From: Treponema sp.
GTDB taxonomy: Bacteria; Spirochaetota; Spirochaetia; Treponematales; Breznakiellaceae
Assembly (NCBI GenBank): GCA_031255815.1
Contig: JAIRRU010000151.1
Location: 1 to 17,765 of the forward strand
Direction: 5' to 3'
Length of the DNA: 17,765 nt
Under the pieces are notes generated by a model. That model was not told where the DNA came from. It saw only the letters and a program-made list of their open reading frames with translations, and made no database searches. The translations under genes and the position numbers were made by a program. This document shows positions 1-6,188 of the stretch, one piece after another (the first letter of the stretch is position 1; every line of letters begins with the position of its first letter).

Positions 1-484
1 CTGGAGTTAAGGTAGGGGTTGCTCCGCAGGGCTTTGATTTCGGAACGGATCTCCGCCATGCGCCGGGAGAGGAGGTCGCGGTTTCTGCCGGAGCGGATTA
101 CCGCTTCCTTTTTCAACTCTTCCAGAACGGATTTAAGCCCCGGTATCCCGCTGCCGGCGGCCGCTCCGGAAAGATCGGCGCCGGCGCTGTATACCGCCCG
201 GTACATCTCATCCAGCGGATCGATAACCTTCTGGATGGAAAAAATGTCGGTAACGATCTTTTCCTCAAGCTCCACATGCTTTATCAGTTCTTCCGCGTTT
301 CCGGTTTCGATAACCTGCTGCTGCCGATCCAGGGCTTCAAGGTAAGAGTTAAAACGATCCCGCTGTTCGCTGAGCAGAGTCCGGAAACGCCGCAGTACGG
401 CGACCCGCTGGCTTAATTCCCCGGCGCTGAGATCGCCGGGGGGAAACTTCCCCCCGGCCGCGGGTTTATCGGCTCCCTCTGTCA
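1..484 (-). CDS. FlgN-like flagellar chaperone (3' part outside window)
   Basis: The frame is open from an ATG at 484 to the left edge, giving 161 residues without a stop. It begins 11 nt after the fliS stop, and a GGGAG ribosome site at 495-491 fixes the start. After a Pro/Gly-rich first 20 residues the protein is predicted all-helical and rich in Glu, Arg and Leu, with a segment resembling the FlgN pattern of a Leu-Leu-x-Glu-Gln-Arg-Asp run followed by a long amphipathic helix. FlgN proteins chaperone the hook-filament junction proteins FlgK and FlgL before export. The call rests on that general pattern and on the partner gene fliS, not on a firm motif. It could instead be a spirochaete-specific flagellar protein of unknown role. 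The C-terminus cannot be judged. Confidence 0.55.
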
Positions 485-495
485 TAAGGCCTCCC

Positions 496-942
496 TTAAC
501 CGGCAATATTCACGCCCAGCACCGGGCGGTTTGCTGTCTCCGCGGAACTTTTGGATACCGCCTCGTTCCAGGCGCCTCGCAGCTCGTTAACCATGTTGCG
601 GACAATAGTTATCCGCCGGGGATCCTGCTGGACATTGGCTTCCAGCAGTTCCTGGTTGAACCAGGAGTACAGGGAGAAGAGGTTTCGGGCTATCTCCCCG
701 CCCTGGTCAAAATCAAGGGAGGCCATCAGCTCGGTAATGATCTCCTGGGCCTTAAGCACGGCCTTGTTGATTTTCTCGATCTTCCCCGGATCCCGCTTGC
801 CTTTCACATTCATATTCAGCAGTTCCAGCCCCTGGTCAAGGTGCTTCACCGCATCATCGTAAAGCATAATGATAAGCTGCCCCTGGCTGGCGGTTTTTAT
901 CCGCGTTTCCCGGTACGCCGACAGTTGCTTAGTGTAAGCCAC
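496..942 (-). CDS. fliS: Flagellin export chaperone FliS
   Basis: The 148-aa product is typical of FliS in length (family about 120-150). Near the N-terminus it has the family pattern Tyr10, Thr17-Ala-Ser19, then QLIIMLYDDA at residues 22-31. The rest is a helical bundle containing LFSLYSWFNQEL-type helix sequence. FliS binds the C-terminal helix of newly made flagellin in the cytoplasm, stops early polymerisation and delivers it to the export gate. The start is a GTG at 942, chosen because a G-rich ribosome site (952-946) lies just upstream and the family start MxYxxQ follows. It sits 11 nt before the FlgN-like gene, so the two are one operon. A sigma-28-like promoter lies about 60 bp upstream, fitting a late flagellar gene. 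The last 15 residues after the core are a variable tail. Confidence 0.93.
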   Translation of the reverse strand: MAYTKQLSAYRETRIKTASQGQLIIMLYDDAVKHLDQGLELLNMNVKGKRDPGKIEKINKAVLKAQEIITELMASLDFDQGGEIARNLFSLYSWFNQELLEANVQQDPRRITIVRNMVNELRGAWNEAVSKSSAETANRPVLGVNIAG

Positions 943-1004
943 AATCCCCCCCGCTACTCCAAAAAGATAGGCGCGTTCGCGGAAAACCGAAAACGCCCCT
1001 TTCT

Positions 1005-1031
1005 TTATCGGTAAGCTGAAATTTATCTTAA
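1005..1031 (-). promoter_or_regulatory. Sigma-28-like (FliA) promoter for fliS
   Basis: Reading the minus strand, TTAAGATA (1031-1024) is followed by 11 nt and ACCGATAA (1012-1005). The enteric FliA consensus is TAAAGTTT-N11-GCCGATAA, so the -10 matches 7 of 8 and the -35 matches 5 of 8 at exact spacing. The predicted start is near 998, giving a leader of about 56 nt. That leader can fold into an interrupted hairpin (GGCG at 970-973 with CGCC at 994-997, plus inner GTT/AAC and CGG/CCG pairs). Location directly ahead of a late flagellar gene supports the call. Confidence 0.5.
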
Positions 1032-1060
1032 GGTTTTTTCACCCGTTTCCTGTTCAAGGC

Positions 1061-1089
1061 TCTTTCGAAACCAACATGATTTCGAAAGA
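1061..1089. repeat. 10-bp perfect inverted repeat, TTTCGAAA half sites
   Basis: TCTTTCGAAA at 1061-1070 is the exact reverse complement of TTTCGAAAGA at 1080-1089, separated by 9 nt. It lies just after the aldo/keto reductase stop and upstream of the fliS promoter. As RNA it would make a 10-bp stem, but no U-run follows, so it is a poor intrinsic terminator. Each arm contains the self-complementary TTTCGAAA, so it could equally be a pair of protein-binding sites. Confidence 0.5.
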
Positions 1090-1096
1090 AACTCAT

Positions 1097-2086
1097 TCAT
1101 GATATGGCTTCGGCGTCTTTTAACATGGCCGCCGCGTCCTCCGGCTCAAGGCTCAGGCTGCCGCCCCGGGCGTTCTCCTCCGCCTGGGCCACAGTCCGGG
1201 CCCCTATCATGACGCTTACGCTTGAATCCCCGCCCCGGGCGCCGGCAGTCCAGGCGCTTACCAGGTTTGTCATGGTACAGCCGTATTTTTTGCAGAGCGG
1301 CGCCCACTTCCCGGTAAGTTCCGCGATCCTGGGGAGGTATTCCGGCTGGTACCACTTAACCTTGAGCTTGGCCCCGGCCATATTCAGCGGATCGCCGGGC
1401 TTGTACTTGCCGCTCAGGATCCCCCGTTCCAGGGGGGAATAGGCCTGAAAAGTAACGCCGTACTGATCGCAGAGGCCGAAAAACCGATCCCCCGCGGCCC
1501 GGTCCAGGATGCTGTACTTCTCCTGGATCAGATCCAGCTGCCCCGCCGCCACATAGTCCGTAAAATCCCCGACGCTCAGGTTGGAAGCGCCGATGGCCCG
1601 GATCTTCCCCTCCTGCTTTGCCTTGAGGAGGAAAGCCATGGTGTCGCTTATGGGTACCGGAAATTCCGGCACCGCCTGCCAGTGGATTATGTACAGATCG
1701 ATGTAGTCCGTCCGCAGGCGCCTCAGGCTCTGTTCAAGTTCCCAGGCAAGGCTCTCCGGGCGGCTGTTCCGCATCACCCTTACCCCGTCCCGTTCCATAA
1801 GAAAGGCCCCTTCGGAACCGTCCCAGCGGAGCCCGGCCTTGGTGGAAAGGACGCAATCGGCCCGGCGGCCCTGGAGCGCCTTTCCCACAACCTCCTCGCT
1901 GTGGCCAAGCCCGTAGGCCGGGGCCGTATCCAGCAGGTTGATGCCCAGTTCCGGGGCCCGGCGGATAGTCCGTACCGACTCCGCGTCATCGCTGGGGCCC
2001 CAGTTGCTGTCCCCGCCGATGGCCCAAGCGCCGATACCCAGCACCGAGGCCTCAATGCCCGATTTTCCGATCTTCATCCGTTTCAT
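1097..2086 (-). CDS. Aldo/keto reductase family oxidoreductase
   Basis: The 329-aa protein has the full catalytic tetrad of the aldo/keto reductase family: Asp53 and Tyr58 in LLDTAPAYG, Lys83 in STKAG and His135 in YIIHWQ. The GASNL motif at 166-170 and the QEKYSILDR region at 188-196 complete the TIM-barrel signature. Such enzymes reduce aldehydes or ketones with NADPH in the cytoplasm. Overall form (N-terminal RKIGKSG-like start, HSEEVVGKAL, LERGILSGKY) resembles the IolS/YhdN group, but the substrate cannot be read from sequence. The ATG at 2086 has a GAGGG ribosome site in the preceding 15 nt. The gene stands alone, divergent from the tautomerase gene 108 bp away, and ends just before the inverted repeat at 1061-1089. 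Confidence 0.92.
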   Translation of the reverse strand: MKRMKIGKSGIEASVLGIGAWAIGGDSNWGPSDDAESVRTIRRAPELGINLLDTAPAYGLGHSEEVVGKALQGRRADCVLSTKAGLRWDGSEGAFLMERDGVRVMRNSRPESLAWELEQSLRRLRTDYIDLYIIHWQAVPEFPVPISDTMAFLLKAKQEGKIRAIGASNLSVGDFTDYVAAGQLDLIQEKYSILDRAAGDRFFGLCDQYGVTFQAYSPLERGILSGKYKPGDPLNMAGAKLKVKWYQPEYLPRIAELTGKWAPLCKKYGCTMTNLVSAWTAGARGGDSSVSVMIGARTVAQAEENARGGSLSLEPEDAAAMLKDAEAIS

Positions 2087-2163
2087 GGCTACCCTCTTTG
2101 TGTTTTTCCGGCTATATGATATCTTAACACTGATCCGGCATACCGTTTTCGGGGCCGGTTCCC

Positions 2164-2169
2164 TATACT
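2164..2169 (+). promoter_or_regulatory. Possible -10 box for the tautomerase gene
   Basis: TATACT at 2164-2169 is a 5 of 6 match to the sigma-70 -10 box. No convincing -35 lies 16-18 bp upstream. A start near 2176 would leave a short leader holding the AGGAGG ribosome site at 2182-2187. I found no clear promoter for the divergent reductase gene in the same 108-bp gap. Confidence 0.3.
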
Positions 2170-2194
2170 ATACCAGATACCAGGAGGCGCGGTT

Positions 2195-2539
2195 ATGCCC
2201 TATATCGCCGTTAACACCGTTCAGAAACTTTCGGAAGAGAAGCAGGAAAAACTCAAGGCCGAATTCGGCCGGCTTATCAGCATTATCCCCACCAAGACCG
2301 AAGCGGGCCTTCTGGTCGATTTTTCGGGAGACCGGGCCCTTTACAAGGGAGGCGCGAAGGTTGAAGGCGCCTTTGTGGAACTCCGCCTCTTTCACAAGAC
2401 CGGTTTCGAGGCCAAAAAGAAATTCACCGAAGAGATCTTTTCGCTCTTTTCCCGGGAACTGGGCATTGAGCAGGGGAACATGTACCTGACCATCCTGGAG
2501 TTTGAGGAATGGGGTACGGGCGGTACCCTGAAACAGTAG
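2195..2539 (+). CDS. MIF/phenylpyruvate tautomerase-like protein
   Basis: The 114-aa length matches the macrophage migration inhibitory factor (MIF) family. After Met removal Pro2 becomes the N-terminal catalytic base, followed by a PYIAVNT strand typical of the family. The C-terminal part has Tyr97 and the FEEWGTGG stretch at 103-110, which corresponds to the EFxxWGWNG region of MIF proteins. Such trimeric enzymes interconvert keto and enol forms of phenylpyruvate-like compounds, but the natural substrate in bacteria is mostly unknown. AGGAGG 7 nt upstream of the ATG fixes the start. It is probably a single-gene transcript, since a weak terminator follows. Confidence 0.85.
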   Translation: MPYIAVNTVQKLSEEKQEKLKAEFGRLISIIPTKTEAGLLVDFSGDRALYKGGAKVEGAFVELRLFHKTGFEAKKKFTEEIFSLFSRELGIEQGNMYLTILEFEEWGTGGTLKQ

Positions 2540-2565
2540 GAAAGCCCCGGCCCTTAGGGGAGGGG

Positions 2566-2587
2566 AATCCGGATTTTACGGATTTTT
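2566..2587 (+). terminator. Weak intrinsic terminator after the tautomerase gene
   Basis: AATCCG (2566-2571) pairs with CGGATT (2579-2584) across a 7-nt loop, and the stem runs into TTTTT (2583-2587). The stem is only 6 bp, so strength is doubtful. It lies 27 nt past the stop codon at 2539. Confidence 0.5.
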
Positions 2588-2604
2588 CCCGTAACCTCGG
2601 CAGG

Positions 2605-2633
2605 CCGCCTGTGTTTTCCCGTGAAACAGGCGG
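2605..2633. repeat. 8-bp perfect hairpin in the tautomerase-dksA gap
   Basis: CCGCCTGT (2605-2612) pairs with ACAGGCGG (2626-2633), with 13 nt between arms and possible extra G-U pairs outside. No T-run follows, so it is not a standard terminator. It is one of several structured stretches in the 302-bp gap 2540-2841, in which I see no credible gene. Confidence 0.4.
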
Positions 2634-2683
2634 TTAATGGGGATCTTCACGGCGCCGGAATTCGCAAAGCCCAAGATTGCCCC

Positions 2684-2720
2684 TTGACTTTTTTCCGAAC
2701 ATTCGGCATTGTACGCCGAA
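2684..2720 (+). promoter_or_regulatory. Putative dksA/traR promoter with overlapping palindrome
   Basis: TTGACT (2684-2689) is a 5 of 6 match to the -35 box, with a weak -10 candidate CATTGT 17 nt later (2707-2712). The palindrome TTCGGC (2702-2707) / GCCGAA (2715-2720) brackets that -10, and CCGAA-CA-TTCGG (2695-2706) overlaps it. This layout resembles an operator on a promoter. The leader would be about 120 nt and holds a CCGGG/CCCGG hairpin (2735-2757). Confidence 0.35.
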
Positions 2721-2841
2721 CTAAAAAGGAAAGCCCGGGCGTTTTTTCAAAACCCGGTTGGTTTTGGGAAGGCCTCCATACATTTGAAAATTTTTGGGCC
2801 GGTACCGGAAGCGCCCGGGCCGGGCCCGCAGAGGGGAAAAG

Positions 2842-3198
2842 ATGGAACAGGATTTTATTGAGCGGATGAAAATGTCGCTGGCGAAGCTTAAGAGTGAAAT
2901 AATCTCGAATTTGACGGCCGGCAGTGAAGAATTCAAGCAAATAATGGAGGGGATGGATCCCAAGGATCTGGCGGACACCGCCTCCGATGACATAGACCGG
3001 AAGATGATTGAGGTTATCGGTTCCCAGGAACTCAAGCGCCTTAAACTGATAGACTCCGCCCTTACCCGGATCCAGCAGGGCAAATACGGGCTCTGCCTTA
3101 AATGCGGCAAACGCATCCCCCGGGATCGGCTGGAGGCGATACCCTACGCCCTGATGTGTGTGGAGTGCAAAACCGCGGAGGAGCGCCGTAACCGCTGA
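2842..3198 (+). CDS. DksA/TraR-family C4 zinc-finger regulator
   Basis: Starting at the ATG at 2842 (GAGGGG ribosome site at 2831-2836), the product is 118 aa. It has an N-terminal helical hairpin and a C-terminal C4 zinc finger, Cys85-x2-Cys88 and Cys106-x2-Cys109, with the family sequence RDRLEAIPYALMC between. The turn of the hairpin carries Asp39-x2-Asp42-x-Ala44, matching the DxxDxA tip motif that in E. coli DksA reaches into the RNA polymerase secondary channel. This family binds polymerase rather than DNA and tunes rRNA and amino-acid promoters with ppGpp. The protein is shorter than E. coli DksA (151 aa), lacking most of the N-terminal region. A start 48 nt upstream would add an Arg-rich segment but has no ribosome site. 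It converges on the PHP gene across element A copy 1. Confidence 0.88.
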   Translation: MEQDFIERMKMSLAKLKSEIISNLTAGSEEFKQIMEGMDPKDLADTASDDIDRKMIEVIGSQELKRLKLIDSALTRIQQGKYGLCLKCGKRIPRDRLEAIPYALMCVECKTAEERRNR

Positions 3199-3202
3199 TA
3201 CC

Positions 3203-3410
3203 TTGCTTAGGCTAAAAACATGGAAAAAGGATAGCCACGAACCACACTAATACCGCGAACTTTTATACCGAAAACTTCGATACTTCATCTGGATTTCCTT
3301 GAGTCCGAGGGGTTTTTAACCCGGGTTGGTGCGGTTTGTGCTGTTCGCGGCTCAATTTTCCGGCGGCCCGGTAAAGCCGGCGGGTTTATCAGGCATTTTA
3401 GCCCAAGCAG
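3203..3410. repeat. Element A copy 1 (full-length fold-back intergenic repeat)
   Basis: The termini TGCTTAGGCTAAAA (3204-3217) and TTTTAGCCCAAGCA (3396-3409) are inverted with 13 of 14 matches. Inside lie two degenerate inverted arms. The left arm has GCCACGAACCACACTAA-type units (from 3233), and the right arm has GGTTGGTGCGGTTTGTG-type units (from about 3324). It fills almost all of the 227-bp gap between the convergent dksA-like and PHP genes. Positions 3372-3403 are identical, inverted, to 6072-6103 in copy 2. It also aligns with 17551-17765, sharing GGATAGCCAC at 3229-3238 and CGAACTTTTA at 3256-3265. No coding potential was seen. Confidence 0.85.
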
Positions 3411-3425
3411 CCTGCCGGGGCCTTT

Positions 3426-4337
3426 TCAGCCGGGGAGCGGCTCCCTCACCCAGCGGGCCCTGCCCCCTTCCCTCCCCTCAAAGAGAACCGTTTCGGTGTA
3501 GCCCGCGGCCAGCAGCTCCTGGAGGGCCCTGCCGTAGTTGCCGTCCAGGTCTTCGGCCCGGTGGGCGTCGGCGGAGATAAGGGCGGGGACGGAGTTTTCC
3601 CGGAAGAACTTTAAGATGGCCGGGGAGGGGTAAGGTTCATCGATTTTGCCCCGGTTTATTCCCCCGGTGTTCAGCTCCGCCACAAGTCCGGCTTTTGCCG
3701 CGGCGCGGGCTATCTCCCTCCCCCGGCGGAGGTAATCCGGGTTTTGGGACTTGAATATACGCTCCGGCGGGGAAAGGGGGGCCGTCTTTTCAAGATCCCG
3801 CGCCGCCCGGTTATTCTTCTTAATAAGATCCGCGTGCCCCAGAATGTCAAAGCCCCCGGCGGCGATCATGGCGGCCACGTTGTCCCAGTAAGCCTGGGCC
3901 AGGGCTTCCCCGTCGCCGCCAAAGCCTTCCCTTATACCCCGCTCCACCGACTCCCAGCAGCCGTCTACCGGGAAGGGCGGGCCTGTGGGGGGGATGATAA
4001 AGTGAACCGAGCCGATAAGGTAGTCCAGATCCATCTCCCGGTATTCCCGGTCGGCGGGGCCGGTAAGGCCGGAGATAAAATCCGCCTCCAGGCCCAGGTA
4101 GATCCTGAGCTTTCCCTCCCAGCGGCAGCGGGCCGCCCGCACCGTGTCCAGGTATTCCGGAAGCCGTTCCTCCGCCATATTCCAGCTTGAGCGGATACCT
4201 GTTTTCCGGGTGATGGGCGCGTGGGCGCTGAAACCCAGGGAGTGGAGGCCCTTTTCCCAGGCCCGCTGACAGTAAGTCTCCACATCGTCGGAACCGTCGC
4301 AAAAGAAAGTATGGGTATGAAGACAGGAATAACGCAT
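3426..4337 (-). CDS. Histidinol-phosphatase-like PHP-domain phosphoesterase
   Basis: The 303-aa protein has the ordered metal-binding motifs of the PHP family: His7-x-His9 in the HTHTFFCDGS start, His39 in GFSAHAP, Glu84 in GLEADF, His112 in GSVHF, a GHADLIKK motif, ELNTGG and the C-terminal SADAH. These residues bind a metal cluster that hydrolyses phosphate esters. Length and motif spacing fit the HisJ/HisK histidinol-phosphatase branch, which turns histidinol phosphate into histidinol, the penultimate step of histidine synthesis. No other his gene is in the window, so a different phosphoester substrate is possible. The ATG at 4337 has an AGGGGG ribosome site and lies 19 nt after the response-regulator stop, so the two are probably co-transcribed. 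A hairpin spans that junction. Confidence 0.87.
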   Translation of the reverse strand: MRYSCLHTHTFFCDGSDDVETYCQRAWEKGLHSLGFSAHAPITRKTGIRSSWNMAEERLPEYLDTVRAARCRWEGKLRIYLGLEADFISGLTGPADREYREMDLDYLIGSVHFIIPPTGPPFPVDGCWESVERGIREGFGGDGEALAQAYWDNVAAMIAAGGFDILGHADLIKKNNRAARDLEKTAPLSPPERIFKSQNPDYLRRGREIARAAAKAGLVAELNTGGINRGKIDEPYPSPAILKFFRENSVPALISADAHRAEDLDGNYGRALQELLAAGYTETVLFEGREGGRARWVREPLPG

Positions 4338-4350
4338 AATCCCCCTAAAT

Positions 4351-4369
4351 CCCGGACTAGAAGTCCGGG
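4351..4369 (-). promoter_or_regulatory. Hairpin straddling the response-regulator stop codon
   Basis: CCCGGAC (4351-4357) and GTCCGGG (4363-4369) form a perfect 7-bp GC-rich stem with a 5-nt loop. On the minus-strand mRNA the stop codon TAG (4359-4357) lies at the loop and 3' arm, and the ribosome site of the PHP gene follows within about 10 nt. No U-run follows, so it is not a normal terminator. It could couple translation of the two genes or stabilise an mRNA end. Confidence 0.5.
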
Positions 4370-5637
4370 TTCAGGATCTCCATGGCTTTTCGGAAGATAT
4401 CCGCTGGTTTGATGGGTTTGGTAAGGTAACTCTTTATTCCCATTTTGAAAGCCCGGATAACCGATTCCCGCTGGGTTACCGCGGACAGGATTATTATGGG
4501 GGATGCGGAAGAGGCGGTGTTCAGGAATTCCAGCACCCCGAAGCCGTCGATTTTGGGCAAAACCAGATCGAGGAATACCAGATCGAAAGGGGCAGCGTCT
4601 TTCACCGTCTCAAGGAATTCCTCCCCGCTGGAAAAAACCGATACTTTAAGCCCGATCCGCTGGAAGGTATTGGTAAGCAGTTCCTGTATGGCCAGATCAT
4701 TATCCACCACGGCGATCTTGCTGTGCCGGATGGACTCTTTGAGGGTTTCCAGATCGAGCTTCTTGGGGTGGAATTTCGCGGCGTTGTAACGAAGCCCCAG
4801 GGATTCCCCCGCCGGCCCGGGTTCTTTTACGGAGAGAATCCGGTTCCAGATGATCTCCGCGTCCTGATCTTCGTCCCCCTTGCCCAGATCGGTGATAAGC
4901 CCCTCAAGGGCGGCCATCAGGCTGGGAACCGTCTGAATTTGCCCGTATTCCAGCTTCTGATCCTCGATATACTTTTTAACAAAGCCGTCCCTGGTCAGCA
5001 CCCGCATAAACCGAGACTTGCCCTTGCAGGACTGCACGATGATCTCCAGCAGTTTCTGTATGTTCGGCGTGTCGGCAAAGCTCAGCTTCATGCCGCTGAG
5101 CATGACAATGATCTTGGGAACCCTTATTTCGTAGAGGTTGAGAAGCTCGGCTATTTTGAAGTGGAGCAGATCCAGCTTGTCCCGGTTCAGCCCCTGGGAA
5201 ATTTCCAGAAAGACAATGTCATCGTTAACGTGGGCTTCCGCCGTACAGGGGTGTTTGTCCATGTTTTTGAAATCAATTTTAAGAAATTCCGCCATGGAGG
5301 CGAACAGGGCGTCGATATGGATAGGCCGGCTGAACACCTTTTTTACGTTGTAGGGCAGCAGGTCTATCACTTCCCGCTGTTCTATCCGCTGGACAAAGAG
5401 GAACACCGGGATATTCCGCGTATTGGGATTGGCCTTTTTCTGTTTAAGGATCTCCATATAGCCGTGGCCGCCCAGGTGGTAATCCAGGATGACCAGATCG
5501 TAGGCGCCGTTCCGTATCTTCGATATTGCCTCCAAATCGCCCGAGGCGGTGGTCACTTCCACATCGTTTTCACCCAGTTTCATCCTCAAAAAATCACGTA
5601 GAAATATAGACTGATCGATTATGAGGACTTCCTTCAT
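4357..5637 (-). CDS. REC-STAS-REC tandem response regulator
   Basis: The 426-aa protein has three parts. Residues 1-118 form a receiver with Asp52 as the expected phosphorylation site. It is degenerate: Asp8 is followed by Gln9, the switch Thr/Ser is replaced by Val82, and the Lys of the KP motif is Arg104. Residues about 138-252 resemble a STAS domain (an EISQGLNRD-type strand, then KIIVMLSGMKLSFADTPN). Thr190 lies where anti-sigma antagonists carry a regulatory Ser or Thr. Residues 307-424 form a second, near-canonical receiver with Asp312-Asn313, Asp357, Ser385 and Lys407. No DNA-binding or enzyme domain is present, so output is probably by protein contact. It has its own promoter and leads the PHP gene. 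The STAS assignment is by pattern only. Confidence 0.85.
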   Translation of the reverse strand: MKEVLIIDQSIFLRDFLRMKLGENDVEVTTASGDLEAISKIRNGAYDLVILDYHLGGHGYMEILKQKKANPNTRNIPVFLFVQRIEQREVIDLLPYNVKKVFSRPIHIDALFASMAEFLKIDFKNMDKHPCTAEAHVNDDIVFLEISQGLNRDKLDLLHFKIAELLNLYEIRVPKIIVMLSGMKLSFADTPNIQKLLEIIVQSCKGKSRFMRVLTRDGFVKKYIEDQKLEYGQIQTVPSLMAALEGLITDLGKGDEDQDAEIIWNRILSVKEPGPAGESLGLRYNAAKFHPKKLDLETLKESIRHSKIAVVDNDLAIQELLTNTFQRIGLKVSVFSSGEEFLETVKDAAPFDLVFLDLVLPKIDGFGVLEFLNTASSASPIIILSAVTQRESVIRAFKMGIKSYLTKPIKPADIFRKAMEILNPDF

Positions 5638-5660
5638 GAAAATAAACCCTTTCGAAGCGG

Positions 5661-5689
5661 ATTATAGGGTAAAAGCCCGATATAAACAA
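5661..5689 (-). promoter_or_regulatory. Sigma-70-type promoter for the response regulator and PHP gene
   Basis: On the minus strand TTGTTT (5689-5684) is followed by 17 nt and a perfect TATAAT (5666-5661). Transcription would start near 5654, leaving a leader of about 17 nt that includes an AAAGGG ribosome site before the ATG at 5637. Confidence 0.55.
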
Positions 5690-5727
5690 TATCCCCGCTG
5701 ATTCCGGGCTGGATAAGCGCCGCGTGA

Positions 5728-5757
5728 TTGACAGAAACCGGGCTCCGGGGCTAGATT
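5728..5757 (+). promoter_or_regulatory. Sigma-70-type promoter for infA
   Basis: A perfect -35 TTGACA (5728-5733) is followed, with 18 nt spacing, by TAGATT (5752-5757), a 4 of 6 match to the -10 box. Transcription would start near 5764, about 65 nt before the GTG start codon. It is the best promoter-like pair in the 191-bp gap between the divergent genes. Confidence 0.5.
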
Positions 5758-5828
5758 TAAGAACCGCGCGGCTGTTTTATCCGTTGAAACCGGCGCCCGC
5801 GAGACGTTTCTCTGGAGAAGGAGTTTAT

Positions 5829-6053
5829 GTGGCCAAAGAAGAAGCGATTGAGGTAGAAGGAATCGTCCGGGAGGCCCTGCCTAATACCATGTTCAGGGTC
5901 GAGTTGGACAACCAGAACGGCCACCTCATCTTGGCTCATCTTTCAGGAAAAATGAGGAAGCACTACATCCGTATAGTCCCCGGCGACCGGGTGCGGATAG
6001 CCCTTTCACCCTACGATCTCAGCCGGGGCCGGATTATCTACCGCGAACGCTGA
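5829..6053 (+). CDS. infA: Translation initiation factor IF-1
   Basis: The 74-aa product is the usual IF-1 length and is a single S1/OB-fold domain. It opens with [12 protein letters not shown] and contains the family sequence [17 protein letters not shown], then [14 protein letters not shown], then PGDRV and [12 protein letters not shown]-1 binds the 30S A site and works with IF-2 and IF-3 in initiation. The start is a GTG at 5829, five bases after an AAGGAG ribosome site (5818-5823). An ATG two bases upstream is out of frame. A longer open frame from 5724 has no family similarity and is not used. The gene is divergent from the response regulator and ends just before element A copy 2. Confidence 0.97.
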   Translation: MAKEEAIEVEGIVREALPNTMFRVELDNQNGHLILAHLSGKMRKHYIRIVPGDRVRIALSPYDLSRGRIIYRER

Positions 6054-6064
6054 GACCCGGCGCC

Positions 6065-6188
6065 TTGCTCAGGCTAAAATGCCTGATAAACCCGCCGGCT
6101 TTAGAAGTATCGGGGTTTTCGATCTAAAAGTTCGTGCGGTTGGTATGGTTCGCGGCTCTCCTTTTACCCATACTTTTAGCCTAAGCAA
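6065..6188. repeat. Element A copy 2 (inverted, internally deleted)
   Basis: TTGCTCAGGCTAAAA (6065-6079) and TTTTAGCCTAAGCAA (6174-6188) are inverted termini with 14 of 15 matches. The element is inverted relative to copy 1: 6072-6103 matches 3372-3403 exactly on the other strand. The stretch from 6104 onward aligns with the reverse complement of the left half of copy 1, sharing GAAGTATCG and TAAAAGTTCG (6125-6134). Roughly 85 bp carrying the second inner arm of copy 1 is missing. It fills the gap between the convergent infA and smr genes. Confidence 0.85.

Noticed and set aside
2695..2706. LexA-type SOS box at CCGAACATTCGG
   Set aside because: It does not match the spacing of known LexA sites (GAAC-N4-GTTC in Gram-positives or the enteric CTGT-N8-ACAG), and the downstream gene is not an SOS gene.
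2733..2747. Intrinsic terminator GCCCGGGC followed by TTTTTT
   Set aside because: The GCCCGGGC palindrome has no loop bases and cannot form a hairpin by itself. It also lies between the dksA promoter candidate and the gene.
4723..5601. 292-aa plus-strand open frame opposite the response regulator
   Set aside because: The minus-strand gene has two clear receiver domains, while this frame has none and would be fully antisense.
5724..5828. N-terminal extension of IF-1 by 35 residues
   Set aside because: IF-1 is about 72 aa in bacteria. The ribosome site AAGGAG and family start point to the GTG at 5829, and the promoter lies inside this stretch.
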